Assembly (NCBI GenBank): GCA_037481715.1
Contig: JBBFLD010000007.1
Location: 135,759 to 199,758 of the forward strand
Reading direction: 5' to 3'
DNA length: 64,000 nt
Origin: Rosettibacter sp037481715
GTDB taxonomy: Bacteria; Bacteroidota; Ignavibacteria; Ignavibacteriales; Melioribacteraceae
The notes below the pieces were generated by a model. It had not been told where the DNA came from. It did no database searches and worked only from the letters and a program-made list of their open reading frames with translations. The position numbers and the translations under genes were made by a program. Positions 28,231 through 36,338 of this stretch are shown here, piece after piece. The first letter of the stretch is position 1. Each line of letters opens with the position of its first letter.

Positions 28231-28887
28231 ATGTACATAGACGATCAATTAAGAACAGAACTTCAGAAAGAATTATCGGTTCTAACAAAGAATGTGAAAA
28301 TAGTTTATTTCACTCAGGAACTTGAATGCATGTATTGCAAAGAAACCAGAGCAATTCTTTCCGAACTCGTTGAAGTTTCAGATAAACTTTCTCTTGATGT
28401 TAAAAATTTTGTAATCGATAAGGATGATGCAGCAAAGTATGGAGTTGATAAAATTCCTGCAACTGTGTTGCTTGATGAAAATGGAAAAGATTATGGAATC
28501 AAATTTTATGGAATACCAAGCGGTTACGAATTTGCATCTCTGCTTGAAGACATAAAAATGCTCGGCACAGGAAACACAGGATATTCCAAAGAATTTGAAG
28601 AAGATGTTAAAAAAATTAATTCTGATGTTCACATGCAGGTCTTTGTTACGCCGACATGTCCTTATTGTCCTCAAGCAGTTATTACAGCACATAGATTTGC
28701 TTACTTAAATGAAAAAATTAAAAGCGACATGATTGAAGCAACAGAGTTTCCTCATCTTTCACAAAGATATAATGTGCGCGGAGTTCCAAGAACAGTAATT
28801 AATGAAAATACATTTATAGAAGGTGCTGCTCCTGAATATATGGTTCTCGATAAAATAAAAGAAGCATTAAATATTGTTAATGTATGA
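28231..28887 (+). CDS. Protein disulfide oxidoreductase with two thioredoxin folds
   Basis: The protein has 218 residues and a strong ribosome site (GAGGTAAAA before the ATG). It has two glutaredoxin/thioredoxin-like halves: the first with ECMYCKE at about residues 31-37 and cis-Pro IPATV, the second with TCPYCPQ at about 144-150 and cis-Pro VPRTV. This is the PDO layout known from thermophiles. It lacks a signal peptide, so it should act in the cytoplasm in thiol-disulfide exchange. The stop overlaps the next start (ATGA), indicating coupled translation with the DUF6132 gene. Confidence 0.88.
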   Translation: MYIDDQLRTELQKELSVLTKNVKIVYFTQELECMYCKETRAILSELVEVSDKLSLDVKNFVIDKDDAAKYGVDKIPATVLLDENGKDYGIKFYGIPSGYEFASLLEDIKMLGTGNTGYSKEFEEDVKKINSDVHMQVFVTPTCPYCPQAVITAHRFAYLNEKIKSDMIEATEFPHLSQRYNVRGVPRTVINENTFIEGAAPEYMVLDKIKEALNIVNV

Positions 28888-29087
28888 TCTTCAGAGTAAA
28901 TAAAATAATCCCAGTTTTGATTGGCGCTGTTTTGGGTTATGCATATTATTACTTTATTGGGTGTTATAATGGTGCTTGTCCGATAAGTAGTAATCCATAC
29001 ATTTCAACTTTGTATGGAGCTTTAATTGGTTTAATATGGGCAATTCCAAACAAAAAGAAAGCTGATGATGGAACAAAAAATCACTAA
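28884..29087 (+). CDS. DUF6132-like small membrane protein
   Basis: The protein has 67 residues with two hydrophobic segments (IIPVLIGAVLGYAYYYFIG and YISTLYGALIGLIWAIP). Between them is GCYNGACPISSNP, the cysteine-containing loop typical of the DUF6132 family. The function of the family is unknown. Its position within a thiol-redox operon, overlapping the genes on both sides (4 bp and 23 bp), suggests a role in membrane-linked sulfur or redox chemistry. The two loop cysteines could be redox-active. Confidence 0.75.
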   Translation: MIFRVNKIIPVLIGAVLGYAYYYFIGCYNGACPISSNPYISTLYGALIGLIWAIPNKKKADDGTKNH

Positions 29088-29289
29088 AGATATTTACATT
29101 GAAGATTTGGTAGAACTTTTTCCGCCTGCAGTAACTTATTTAATGGAAAAAGGAATTCGATGTCTGCAGTGTGGTGAACCGATTTGGGGAACGCTTGAAT
29201 CAGCTGCTAAAGAAAAAGGGTTTACAGAAAATGATATTGAAAAATTTGTTGAAGAATTAAATCAAAAGTATTCAACTTTAGCAGAATAA
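29065..29289 (+). CDS. DUF1858 domain protein
   Basis: The protein has 74 residues: ITKDIYIEDLVELFPPAVTY, then MEKGIRCLQCGEPIWGTLES and a C-terminal helix. The helical fold with a CxxC-like pair (Cys34, Cys37) matches the DUF1858 family often linked to hybrid-cluster and sulfur redox proteins. Two adjacent ATG codons (29065, 29068) could start it. It overlaps the end of the DUF6132 gene by 23 bp. Confidence 0.8.
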   Translation: MMEQKITKDIYIEDLVELFPPAVTYLMEKGIRCLQCGEPIWGTLESAAKEKGFTENDIEKFVEELNQKYSTLAE

Positions 29290-29376
29290 ATTGTTGAGTG
29301 AAAAAATCATACTTTCATTGAATGAAATATAATTCTTATTTTAGTTTAACAACTTTAATAAAAAAGTGAGTAAACA

Positions 29377-29967
29377 ATGAAACAGCAAAAAATAAACGAA
29401 TCAAAAGGCTTAACAAAAAAACAGCGCAGCTGGATTTATACAGGTTTTTTTATAGCATTAATTATTGTTTTATTTGTTGTCAATAACAGCGGAAGTGAAC
29501 CAGAACAGGGACCATATCCACCAAGTTATGTCCCTGCGGCACAAAAGAGCAGTGCACTTGCACCTGATTTTACATTACCAACTACGGACGGCAAAATGTT
29601 GAAACTTTCCAGTTTACGAGGGAAGGTTGTTATATTAGATTTCTGGGCAACATGGTGTCCGCCATGCAGAAAAGGAATTCCTGATTTAATTGATATTAAA
29701 AAACGTTACGGCTCAAAGGGAGTAGAAATAGTTGGTATTTCTGTTGATACTGATACAAAAGATGAAGTTATTCCTTTTATGAAAGAAAAGGGAATTAATT
29801 ATCCAGTTGTTTATGGCAATCAGACTGTTTACATACAGTATGGAGGAATCAGAGCAATACCAACAACTTTTGTAATTGATAAAGAAGGAAAAATTGTTGC
29901 AAGCTACGAAGGGCTTGTGCCAAAAATTACTTATGAAAATCATATAAAAAGAATTTTAGGAATGTGA
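29377..29967 (+). CDS. TlpA/ResA-like membrane-anchored thioredoxin
   Basis: The protein has 196 residues. An uncleaved membrane anchor (WIYTGFFIALIIVLFVVNNS) precedes an AhpC/TSA-Redoxin domain with APDFTLPTTDGK, FWATWCPPCRKGIPD (active-site CPPC) and cis-Pro in AIPTTFVIDKEGKI. The family acts outside the cytoplasmic membrane as a thiol reductase, often in cytochrome c maturation. It sits 87 bp after the DUF1858 gene, at the end of the redox operon. The CcmH-like protein at 16108 could be in the same pathway, although the genes are not linked. Confidence 0.9.
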   Translation: MKQQKINESKGLTKKQRSWIYTGFFIALIIVLFVVNNSGSEPEQGPYPPSYVPAAQKSSALAPDFTLPTTDGKMLKLSSLRGKVVILDFWATWCPPCRKGIPDLIDIKKRYGSKGVEIVGISVDTDTKDEVIPFMKEKGINYPVVYGNQTVYIQYGGIRAIPTTFVIDKEGKIVASYEGLVPKITYENHIKRILGM

Positions 29968-30321
29968 AAAATTCTTTTAATAAAGAGTGTAATTCCTTAT
30001 CAGAAAAAATTGAATATCCTTAACTGAATGGGTTATTCAAAACTAGAAAATTGAAAAAATGGAATGATGGAAAAATGGGCTCGCTCCTTATTTGCCATCA
30101 TTCCAAACAATAAATCTGTGAGAATCTTCTTTAATCAGCAAAACCTGCATGCTATTTAAAATGTTGCTCTCGAAACAAATCTCTGCAGCATAACAATCAC
30201 TTTTCAATGCAAATGAGGCTGAACTCTTTTTGTATTAGAAGAATTTATTTTCGTGAAACACCTTCCATTATTCTAACATATTAAAATTATTGCAATGATT
30301 TTTTTACTTATGCTATTCTAA
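29968..30321. other. Gene-free region between convergent redox and DUF971 genes
   Basis: This stretch of 354 bp holds no supported gene. It contains a perfect 11-bp inverted repeat, TGGAATGATGG at about 30058 and CCATCATTCCA at about 30094, around a 24-base loop. Because the flanking genes converge, the repeat may be a bidirectional terminator, although no T tract follows closely. Confidence 0.6.
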
Positions 30322-30669
30322 TCAATGATTATCAAAATCCTGATGCAAATTATTTTTTACTTCGAGATATTCACCAAATCTTTCAAGTAAATCCCAGGAA
30401 TAGATTCCATAATTATATCCATCTTTCCATGTAATTTGAATAGCGTAATTTCCAACAAGATCAATTTTTTCGATTTCATATTTCCCGGGTTTATCTGGTC
30501 CCTGCGGCGGCGGAGAATAATGCTTCCACAAAATTGTTTCTCCTTTATTTCCTGCATCAGGCGATTCATCGCGCAAAAATTTTAATGGGTACTTATAAAC
30601 TTTACCATTATCCCATTCAATTTCTAAATAATCTTGATTATGCAATTTTATTTTCTTTGGTGTTGCCAT
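30322..30669 (-). CDS. DUF971 protein
   Basis: The protein has 115 residues. IKLHNQDYLEIEWDNGKVYK, PLKFLRDESPDA and YAIQITWKDGYNYGIYSWDL followed by LERFGEYLE match the DUF971 family, which equals the N-terminal domain of gamma-butyrobetaine hydroxylase-like proteins. Members are linked to iron-sulfur protein assembly (ApbC-fused forms are known). This is a stand-alone form. The gene follows the nucleoside phosphorylase gene by 36 bp on the same strand. Confidence 0.85.
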   Translation of the reverse strand: MATPKKIKLHNQDYLEIEWDNGKVYKYPLKFLRDESPDAGNKGETILWKHYSPPPQGPDKPGKYEIEKIDLVGNYAIQITWKDGYNYGIYSWDLLERFGEYLEVKNNLHQDFDNH

Positions 30670-30705
30670 ATTTTATTTAATTATTAATGAGTTGAAAAAA
30701 ATTTC

Positions 30706-32010
30706 TTATGCTATTATCAATTTAATCAATTTACTTCTTTTCGTTTTGCCTTTGGCAATTTTTATTGAAGATAAAATTCTTTTCTTTGCACTATCAACAC
30801 TTTCTTTTCTATCCGTAAAAATTTCTGCAATAATTTCACCTCTTTTTATTTTATCTCCAATTTTAGGATAAAAAATAATTCCTGCTTTGGAATCAATTTT
30901 ATCTTCTTTTGTTAATCTTCCTGCACCAAGTTCTAATGAAGCAATTCCAATTTCATAAGTATCGATGCTTTGAATATATCCATTTTTATCCGAGTAAATT
31001 TTTTCATGGTATTTTGATTTGGGATAATTATCGGGATTTTTCAAATAAAAAATATCTCCGCCTTGAAGCTTAACAATCTCAAGAAATTTATTGAAAGCTT
31101 TGCCGCTTAAAATAATTTCTTCGGCAATTTCTTTTCCTTCTTGAATTGAAGAAGCTTTTTCTCCTAAATAAATCATAGCACCAGCAAGATTTAAGCTCAG
31201 CTCGAGTAAATCTTCAACTTTTTCTCCTTGTAATATTCTTATTGATTCATAAACTTCCAGCCAATTGCCAATATAATTTCCCAGTGGTTGATTCATATCA
31301 GTAATAAAAGCAATTACATTTTTCTTAAATGCTTTTGCAGTGTTTGTTAATGAATCGGCAAGTTCGAGAGCATCTTCGTATTTTTTCATGAATGCACCGG
31401 AGCCGGTTTTTACATCAAGAACAAGTCCATCAATTCCTTCAGCTAATTTTTTACTCATAATGCTTGCAGAGATTAATGGAATTGATTCGACAGTTGCAGT
31501 AACATCTCTTAATGCATAAATCAATTTATCAGCAGGAGCAATGTCTCTTGTTTGACCAATCATTACAGCGCCACATTTATTAATAATGTTTTTATATTGA
31601 GTTAAATTTAGATTTGTTTTGAAACCAGGGATTGACTCAAGTTTATCAAGTGTGCCGCCTGTATGACCCAACCCTCTTCCGCTTATCATTGGCACATTCA
31701 CTCCAGCAGCAGCAACAATTGGAGTAATTATCAATGAAGTTTTATCACCAACTCCTCCAGTTGAATGCTTATCTACTTTTTTTCCTTTAATTGATGAGAG
31801 GTCAACTATTTTTCCGCTGTTCAACATTGAAAGAGTAAGATAATTTGTTTCTTTTTTATTAAGTCCATTTAGAAAAGCAGCCATTAAGAAAGCTGAGAAT
31901 TGATAATCAGGAATTTTCCCTTTTGTAAAATTTAGAACAAGATATTCAATTTCTTCTTTTGATAGTTGTTTACCATCTCGTTTTTTGCGGATTAGTTCAA
32001 TTGTATTCAT
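30706..32010 (-). CDS. deoA: Thymidine/pyrimidine-nucleoside phosphorylase
   Basis: The protein has 434 residues, the usual family length. The N-terminal helical domain (ELIRKKRDGKQLSKEEIEYL) is followed by the signature KVDKHSTGGVGDKTSLIITP and ISGRGLGHTGGTLDKLESIP. DVKTGSGAFMK is the phosphate-binding segment. The enzyme splits pyrimidine (deoxy)nucleosides with phosphate into base and (deoxy)ribose-1-phosphate. Whether it prefers thymidine alone or also uridine cannot be told from the motifs. The C-terminal beta-domain is slightly short (GIIFYPKIGDKIKRGEIIAE). Confidence 0.92.
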   Translation of the reverse strand: MNTIELIRKKRDGKQLSKEEIEYLVLNFTKGKIPDYQFSAFLMAAFLNGLNKKETNYLTLSMLNSGKIVDLSSIKGKKVDKHSTGGVGDKTSLIITPIVAAAGVNVPMISGRGLGHTGGTLDKLESIPGFKTNLNLTQYKNIINKCGAVMIGQTRDIAPADKLIYALRDVTATVESIPLISASIMSKKLAEGIDGLVLDVKTGSGAFMKKYEDALELADSLTNTAKAFKKNVIAFITDMNQPLGNYIGNWLEVYESIRILQGEKVEDLLELSLNLAGAMIYLGEKASSIQEGKEIAEEIILSGKAFNKFLEIVKLQGGDIFYLKNPDNYPKSKYHEKIYSDKNGYIQSIDTYEIGIASLELGAGRLTKEDKIDSKAGIIFYPKIGDKIKRGEIIAEIFTDRKESVDSAKKRILSSIKIAKGKTKRSKLIKLIIA

Positions 32011-32332
32011 GAAATAACCTGTTATAATTTATTAACTCAAAATTAAAAAACAATGTATTAACATGTGTGAAATAAATTTATTCAATGCTAAATGAAAAAC
32101 GAATTAATTTAATCTTACTGAGTTATGTTAACATATAACCTGCAACTTGCAACCTGAAACCTGCAACAACTAAAATCTTGTTCCGAAGGAATGCCTGTAG
32201 CACAATCTTGTAATCTTGTAATCTTGCAATTATGCTATCATTCAACCCAACAATTTTGATAATCTTTCCTTGAAACTCATCTTTATTTTCTATTAACTTT
32301 CAAATACAAATAAAATTATTAAAGAGGTTTTT
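32011..32332. other. Gene-free region between divergent deoA and pepT
   Basis: This stretch of 322 bp holds no gene. It contains runs of short direct repeats near 32140-32165 (AACCTGCAACTTGCAACC style) and near 32203-32230 (ATCTTGTA repeated three times). Promoters for both divergent genes should lie here, but no clear boxes stand out. AAAGAGG at about 32320 is the pepT ribosome site. Confidence 0.6.
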
Positions 32333-33583
32333 ATGTTCGATGATAATTATAATTTTACAGTATTAGAACGTTTCTTAAGATATGTTAAAATAGAAACTAC
32401 TTCTGATGAAGATTCAAAAACATTTCCGAGCGACCCAAAGCAGCTTGAACTCTCTAAACTTTTAGTTGAAGAACTAAAAGAAATTGGAATGCAGGATGTT
32501 GAAATGGATGAATACGGATATGTTATGGCTACTCTTCCATCGAATACAGAAAAGGATGTTCCTGTAATTGGATTTATTGCACATGTCGATACATCTCCAG
32601 CTGTAAGCGGGAAAAATGTAAATCCTGTAATTCATAAAAATTATCAGGGGGGAGATATTGTTTTGCCGGCTGATAATACAAAAGTAATAGATGTTGAAAG
32701 TAATCCTGTTCTAAAAGAAATGATAGGATATGATATTGTAACAAGTGATGGAACAACTTTACTTGGAGCAGATGATAAAGCAGGAATAGCTGAAATAATT
32801 GATGCAATGAATTATTTAATTACTCATCCAGAAATTAAGCATGGAAAAATTCGAGTTTGTTTTACACCTGACGAAGAAGTCGGACGCGGCACAGAAAAAT
32901 TTGATGTGAAAAAATTTGGTGCTAAATATGCTTACACAATTGATGGCGGGACAAGAGGAGAAGTAGAAACAGAAACATTCAGCGCAGATGCAGTTGTAAT
33001 TAAATTTAATGGCAAAAATGTTCATCCAGGTTATGCTAAAGGGAAAATGATTAATTCACTAAAAATTGCTGCAAAGTTTTTAGAATTGCTTCCGAAAGAT
33101 TCTCTTTCACCTGAAACAACCGAAAAACGGGAAGGCTACGTTCATCCAACATCCATTAATGGAAATGAAACTCAAACTACAATTAAATTTATTATTCGAG
33201 ATTTTGATGCAGAAAAGTTAAAAGAATATGAAACACTTCTAAAAGATTTATGCAATCAAGCAGTTGCAAATTTTCCGGGTTCATCTTTTGACTTTGAAGT
33301 GATTGAACAATACCGCAATATGAAATATGTTCTTGACCAACATCCTCAAGTTGAAGCTTATGCAGTTGAAGCATTAGAACGGCTTGGAATTAAACCAATT
33401 AAATCTTCAATACGCGGCGGCACTGATGGTTCGCGATTATGTTACATGGGACTTCCAACTCCAAACTTATTTGCAGGCGGGCATAATTTTCATGCTTATA
33501 CTGAATTTGTTGCTGTTCAGGATATGCAAGCTGCTGTAAAAATGATTGTTACTTTAGCTCAAATATGGGAAGAGAAATCGTAA
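32333..33583 (+). CDS. pepT: Peptidase T (tripeptide aminopeptidase)
   Basis: The protein has 416 residues. Metal ligands and catalytic residues of the M20B family are visible: GFIAHVDTSP (His and Asp), LLGADDKAGI (bridging Asp), FTPDEEVGRGTEKFD (catalytic Glu and ligand), YTIDGG and NLFAGGHNFH. AAAGAGG before the ATG gives a good start. It should remove the N-terminal residue of tripeptides in the cytoplasm. It precedes a CDF transporter gene by 23 bp. Confidence 0.95.
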   Translation: MFDDNYNFTVLERFLRYVKIETTSDEDSKTFPSDPKQLELSKLLVEELKEIGMQDVEMDEYGYVMATLPSNTEKDVPVIGFIAHVDTSPAVSGKNVNPVIHKNYQGGDIVLPADNTKVIDVESNPVLKEMIGYDIVTSDGTTLLGADDKAGIAEIIDAMNYLITHPEIKHGKIRVCFTPDEEVGRGTEKFDVKKFGAKYAYTIDGGTRGEVETETFSADAVVIKFNGKNVHPGYAKGKMINSLKIAAKFLELLPKDSLSPETTEKREGYVHPTSINGNETQTTIKFIIRDFDAEKLKEYETLLKDLCNQAVANFPGSSFDFEVIEQYRNMKYVLDQHPQVEAYAVEALERLGIKPIKSSIRGGTDGSRLCYMGLPTPNLFAGGHNFHAYTEFVAVQDMQAAVKMIVTLAQIWEEKS

Positions 33584-33606
33584 TAACAGAGAAATACTAA
33601 AGTTCT

Positions 33607-34458
33607 ATGACTCAACAACTAAAGCGTGCAACAGATATTGCACTTGGCATTAACATTTTTCTGTTTGTAATTAAAGCAACAGTTGGAATTCTTTCTAATT
33701 CGATAGCTGTTATATCTGAAGCATTAAATTCTTTTACTGATATTCTTGTATCAATTGGAATTAAAGTAGCAGTAAAAATCTCACGCGATAAACCAGACCA
33801 GAAACATCAATTTGGCCATAATGCTGCACAACCAATAGCTGCATTTATTCTTTCTGTGTTTGCATTTGTAGTAGGAATAAATATTGTTGAAGAATCAATT
33901 AAAAGATTAATTGAACCACAAAATATTCACGCAATTCCTGAAGTGTATGTTGTTTTGATAATTACAATAATTACTAAAATTATTTTGAATCGATATCAGA
34001 TAAAAGTAAGTAAAAAATTTAAAAGTCCTGCTATCAAAGCTGCATCAGTTGACAGCATTAATGATGTTCTTGCCTCTTCAATTGCATTGCTTGGAGTTTT
34101 TGGTGCAAGTTACAATCTGAACTATTTTGACAGCATTGCAGGCATAATGGTAGCTTTGTTTATCTTTAAATCCGGTTATGAAGTGGGAAGAGAAAATATT
34201 GATTACCTTATGGGCAGGTCTGCAAGCAGTGAATTTGTTGAAAAAGTTAAAAGTATGACTCTAAGTATTGACGGAGTAAAAGGAATTAATGATTTGCGTT
34301 CGCATTATGTTGGTAATAAATTTCATATTGAAATTCATATCGAAGTAGATAAAAATATTCCAACATCAATCTCTCATGATATTGGCAACCAGGTTCGTTT
34401 TGCACTTGAAAAAATTGAAGAGGTTCAAAAAGTTTTTGTTCATATAGATCCTGTGTAA
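33607..34458 (+). CDS. Cation diffusion facilitator (CDF) transporter
   Basis: The protein has 283 residues with the CDF fold: six membrane segments starting ATDIALGINIFLFVIKATVG, the TM2 metal site SIAVISEALNSFTDILVSIG, and TM5 AASVDSINDVLASSIALLG. KHQFGHNAAQP follows TM2-3. The C-terminal cytosolic domain (VKGINDLRSHYVGNKFHIEI, then VFVHIDP) has the usual metal-sensing layout. The TM2/TM5 residues (Asn and Asp in place of the His-Asp pair of zinc exporters) suggest iron or manganese rather than zinc, though this is tentative. No clear ribosome site is present; it follows pepT by 23 bp. Confidence 0.9.
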   Translation: MTQQLKRATDIALGINIFLFVIKATVGILSNSIAVISEALNSFTDILVSIGIKVAVKISRDKPDQKHQFGHNAAQPIAAFILSVFAFVVGINIVEESIKRLIEPQNIHAIPEVYVVLIITIITKIILNRYQIKVSKKFKSPAIKAASVDSINDVLASSIALLGVFGASYNLNYFDSIAGIMVALFIFKSGYEVGRENIDYLMGRSASSEFVEKVKSMTLSIDGVKGINDLRSHYVGNKFHIEIHIEVDKNIPTSISHDIGNQVRFALEKIEEVQKVFVHIDPV

Positions 34459-34550
34459 TAACTTTTTCTTAATGGTTTTTATTCCTTAATTTTTACTCTT
34501 GCTCTTAACAAATAGACACAATAATTTTATATCAAAAAGAAGATGATACA

Positions 34551-36245
34551 TTGCAAGAACTAAAGAAATTAACATTACTGCACTTAATCAGAAACAGTGC
34601 AGAAAAGTATTCCGAAAGGCCTGCGGTTTCTTTTATTGATTCCCAACCATTGACTTACAGAGAATTCAAAAATAAAATTGAATCGGTATCTGCATTTTTA
34701 AAAAGCGAAGGAATAATTGCTGGTGATAAAGTAGCTATATTGAGCGAAAACCAGCCTAACTGGGCAATAGCATATTTTGCGATTACAACGATGGGAGCCA
34801 TTGCTGTTCCGATTATGACCGAATTCAGTGTATCAGAAGTTCATCATGTATTGCGTCATTCTGAAAGCAAAGCAATTTTTGTTTCTGCAAAACAATTCAG
34901 CAAAATTGAGGACTTCAAAGATGAGAATATTCAGTTACAAATTTTACTTGATGATTTTTCAATCATTCCTTTTCAAATTAAAAATGATTTATTGAAAGAA
35001 CTAATTTCAAGCGGCAAAAAAGAATTTGCAAAAATAAAAGAAGCTGCACTTAAACTTGTTGGAATTTTTCCAGATGAAGTCGAAGAAGAAACCCCAGCTT
35101 TAATTCTTTATACTTCCGGAACTACAGGTCATTCTAAAGGTGTAGTTTTGACACATAAAAATGTTGTGTCGAATGCTATTGATACATTAAAAATTGTTGA
35201 TGTCAAACCTCAAGACAGGCTTTTGTCAATATTGCCTTTGTTTCATACAATTGAATCAACACTTGGATTGGTTACACCAATTCTTGCAGGAGCATCTATT
35301 ACTTACTTGAATAAACCTCCAACTGCAGCAGTTTTGCTTCCAGCATTATCAAAAGTAAAACCAACAATAATACTTGCTGTTCCTTTAATCATTGAAAAAA
35401 TTTATAAGTTGAAAGTTCTGCCTGAGATTAATAAAAAAATAATTTTAAGAAGTTTATATAAAATTCCATACATCAGAAAAAAATTGAATAAAATAGCCGG
35501 CAAAAAACTAATGCATACATTCGGCGGCGAGTTGAAAATGTTATGTCTTGGCGGCGCACCTTTATCAGCTGATGTTGAGTTGTTTTTGAAAGAAGCAGAA
35601 TTTCCTTATGCAGTTGGTTATGGATTAACAGAAACTTCTCCACTTGCAACTGGAACAAATCCAAAAGAAGTAAGATTTCGTTCTGCAGGAAAACCATTGC
35701 CTTCAGTAAAAGTGAAAATCGACAATCCAGACCCTTCAACCGGCGAAGGTGAAGTTCTGATTAAAGGTCCAAATGTTATGAAAGGTTATTACAAAGACCC
35801 CGAGCGCACAAAAAACACATTTACAGACGACGGCTGGTTCAAAAGCGGCGATTTGGGTTTTATTGATAAAGATGGATATCTTTTTATTAAAGGAAGATTA
35901 AAAAATGTTATAATTGGTTCTAATGGAAAAAATATTTATCCAGAAGAAATTGAATCAATTATCAATGAATCCAAATATGTTCTTGAATCGCTGGTTCATG
36001 AAAGAAATGGTCAATTGATAGCAAGAGTTTATCTTAATTATGATGAAATAGATAATGAATTTAAGATACAGAAACTGAATGAATCATCTGCCCGTGAAAT
36101 CATAAATAAAATTTTATCAGATTTATTGAATCAGGTTAATGAAAGAGTAAATACCTTTTCAAGACTTTCTAAAGTGATTGAACAAAGAGAACCTTTCGAG
36201 AAAACACCAACTCAAAAAATCAAGCGCTATCTTTATGTAGACTAA
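34551..36245 (+). CDS. AMP-dependent long-chain acyl-CoA synthetase
   Basis: The protein has 564 residues and starts with TTG at 34551; an ATG at 34543 is out of frame. AMP-binding motifs are complete: LILYTSGTTGHSKGVVLTHK (P-loop), YGLTETSP, GWFKSGDLGFIDKDGYL and GRLKNVIIGSNGKNIYPEEI. The family activates fatty acids to acyl-AMP and then acyl-CoA. The stretch around RSLYKIPYIRKKLNKIAGKK is typical of bacterial long-chain ligases. It is transcribed with the downstream protease gene in the same direction, 93 bp apart. Confidence 0.92.
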   Translation: MQELKKLTLLHLIRNSAEKYSERPAVSFIDSQPLTYREFKNKIESVSAFLKSEGIIAGDKVAILSENQPNWAIAYFAITTMGAIAVPIMTEFSVSEVHHVLRHSESKAIFVSAKQFSKIEDFKDENIQLQILLDDFSIIPFQIKNDLLKELISSGKKEFAKIKEAALKLVGIFPDEVEEETPALILYTSGTTGHSKGVVLTHKNVVSNAIDTLKIVDVKPQDRLLSILPLFHTIESTLGLVTPILAGASITYLNKPPTAAVLLPALSKVKPTIILAVPLIIEKIYKLKVLPEINKKIILRSLYKIPYIRKKLNKIAGKKLMHTFGGELKMLCLGGAPLSADVELFLKEAEFPYAVGYGLTETSPLATGTNPKEVRFRSAGKPLPSVKVKIDNPDPSTGEGEVLIKGPNVMKGYYKDPERTKNTFTDDGWFKSGDLGFIDKDGYLFIKGRLKNVIIGSNGKNIYPEEIESIINESKYVLESLVHERNGQLIARVYLNYDEIDNEFKIQKLNESSAREIINKILSDLLNQVNERVNTFSRLSKVIEQREPFEKTPTQKIKRYLYVD

Positions 36246-36338
36246 ACTTTTCTGAAATTAATCTTGATAAAGAGAAATTTTTTTGAAACAAAACTATTAT
36301 CTTAGTGTATGAGAATTCAAATTTAGAAAAGGAATGAC

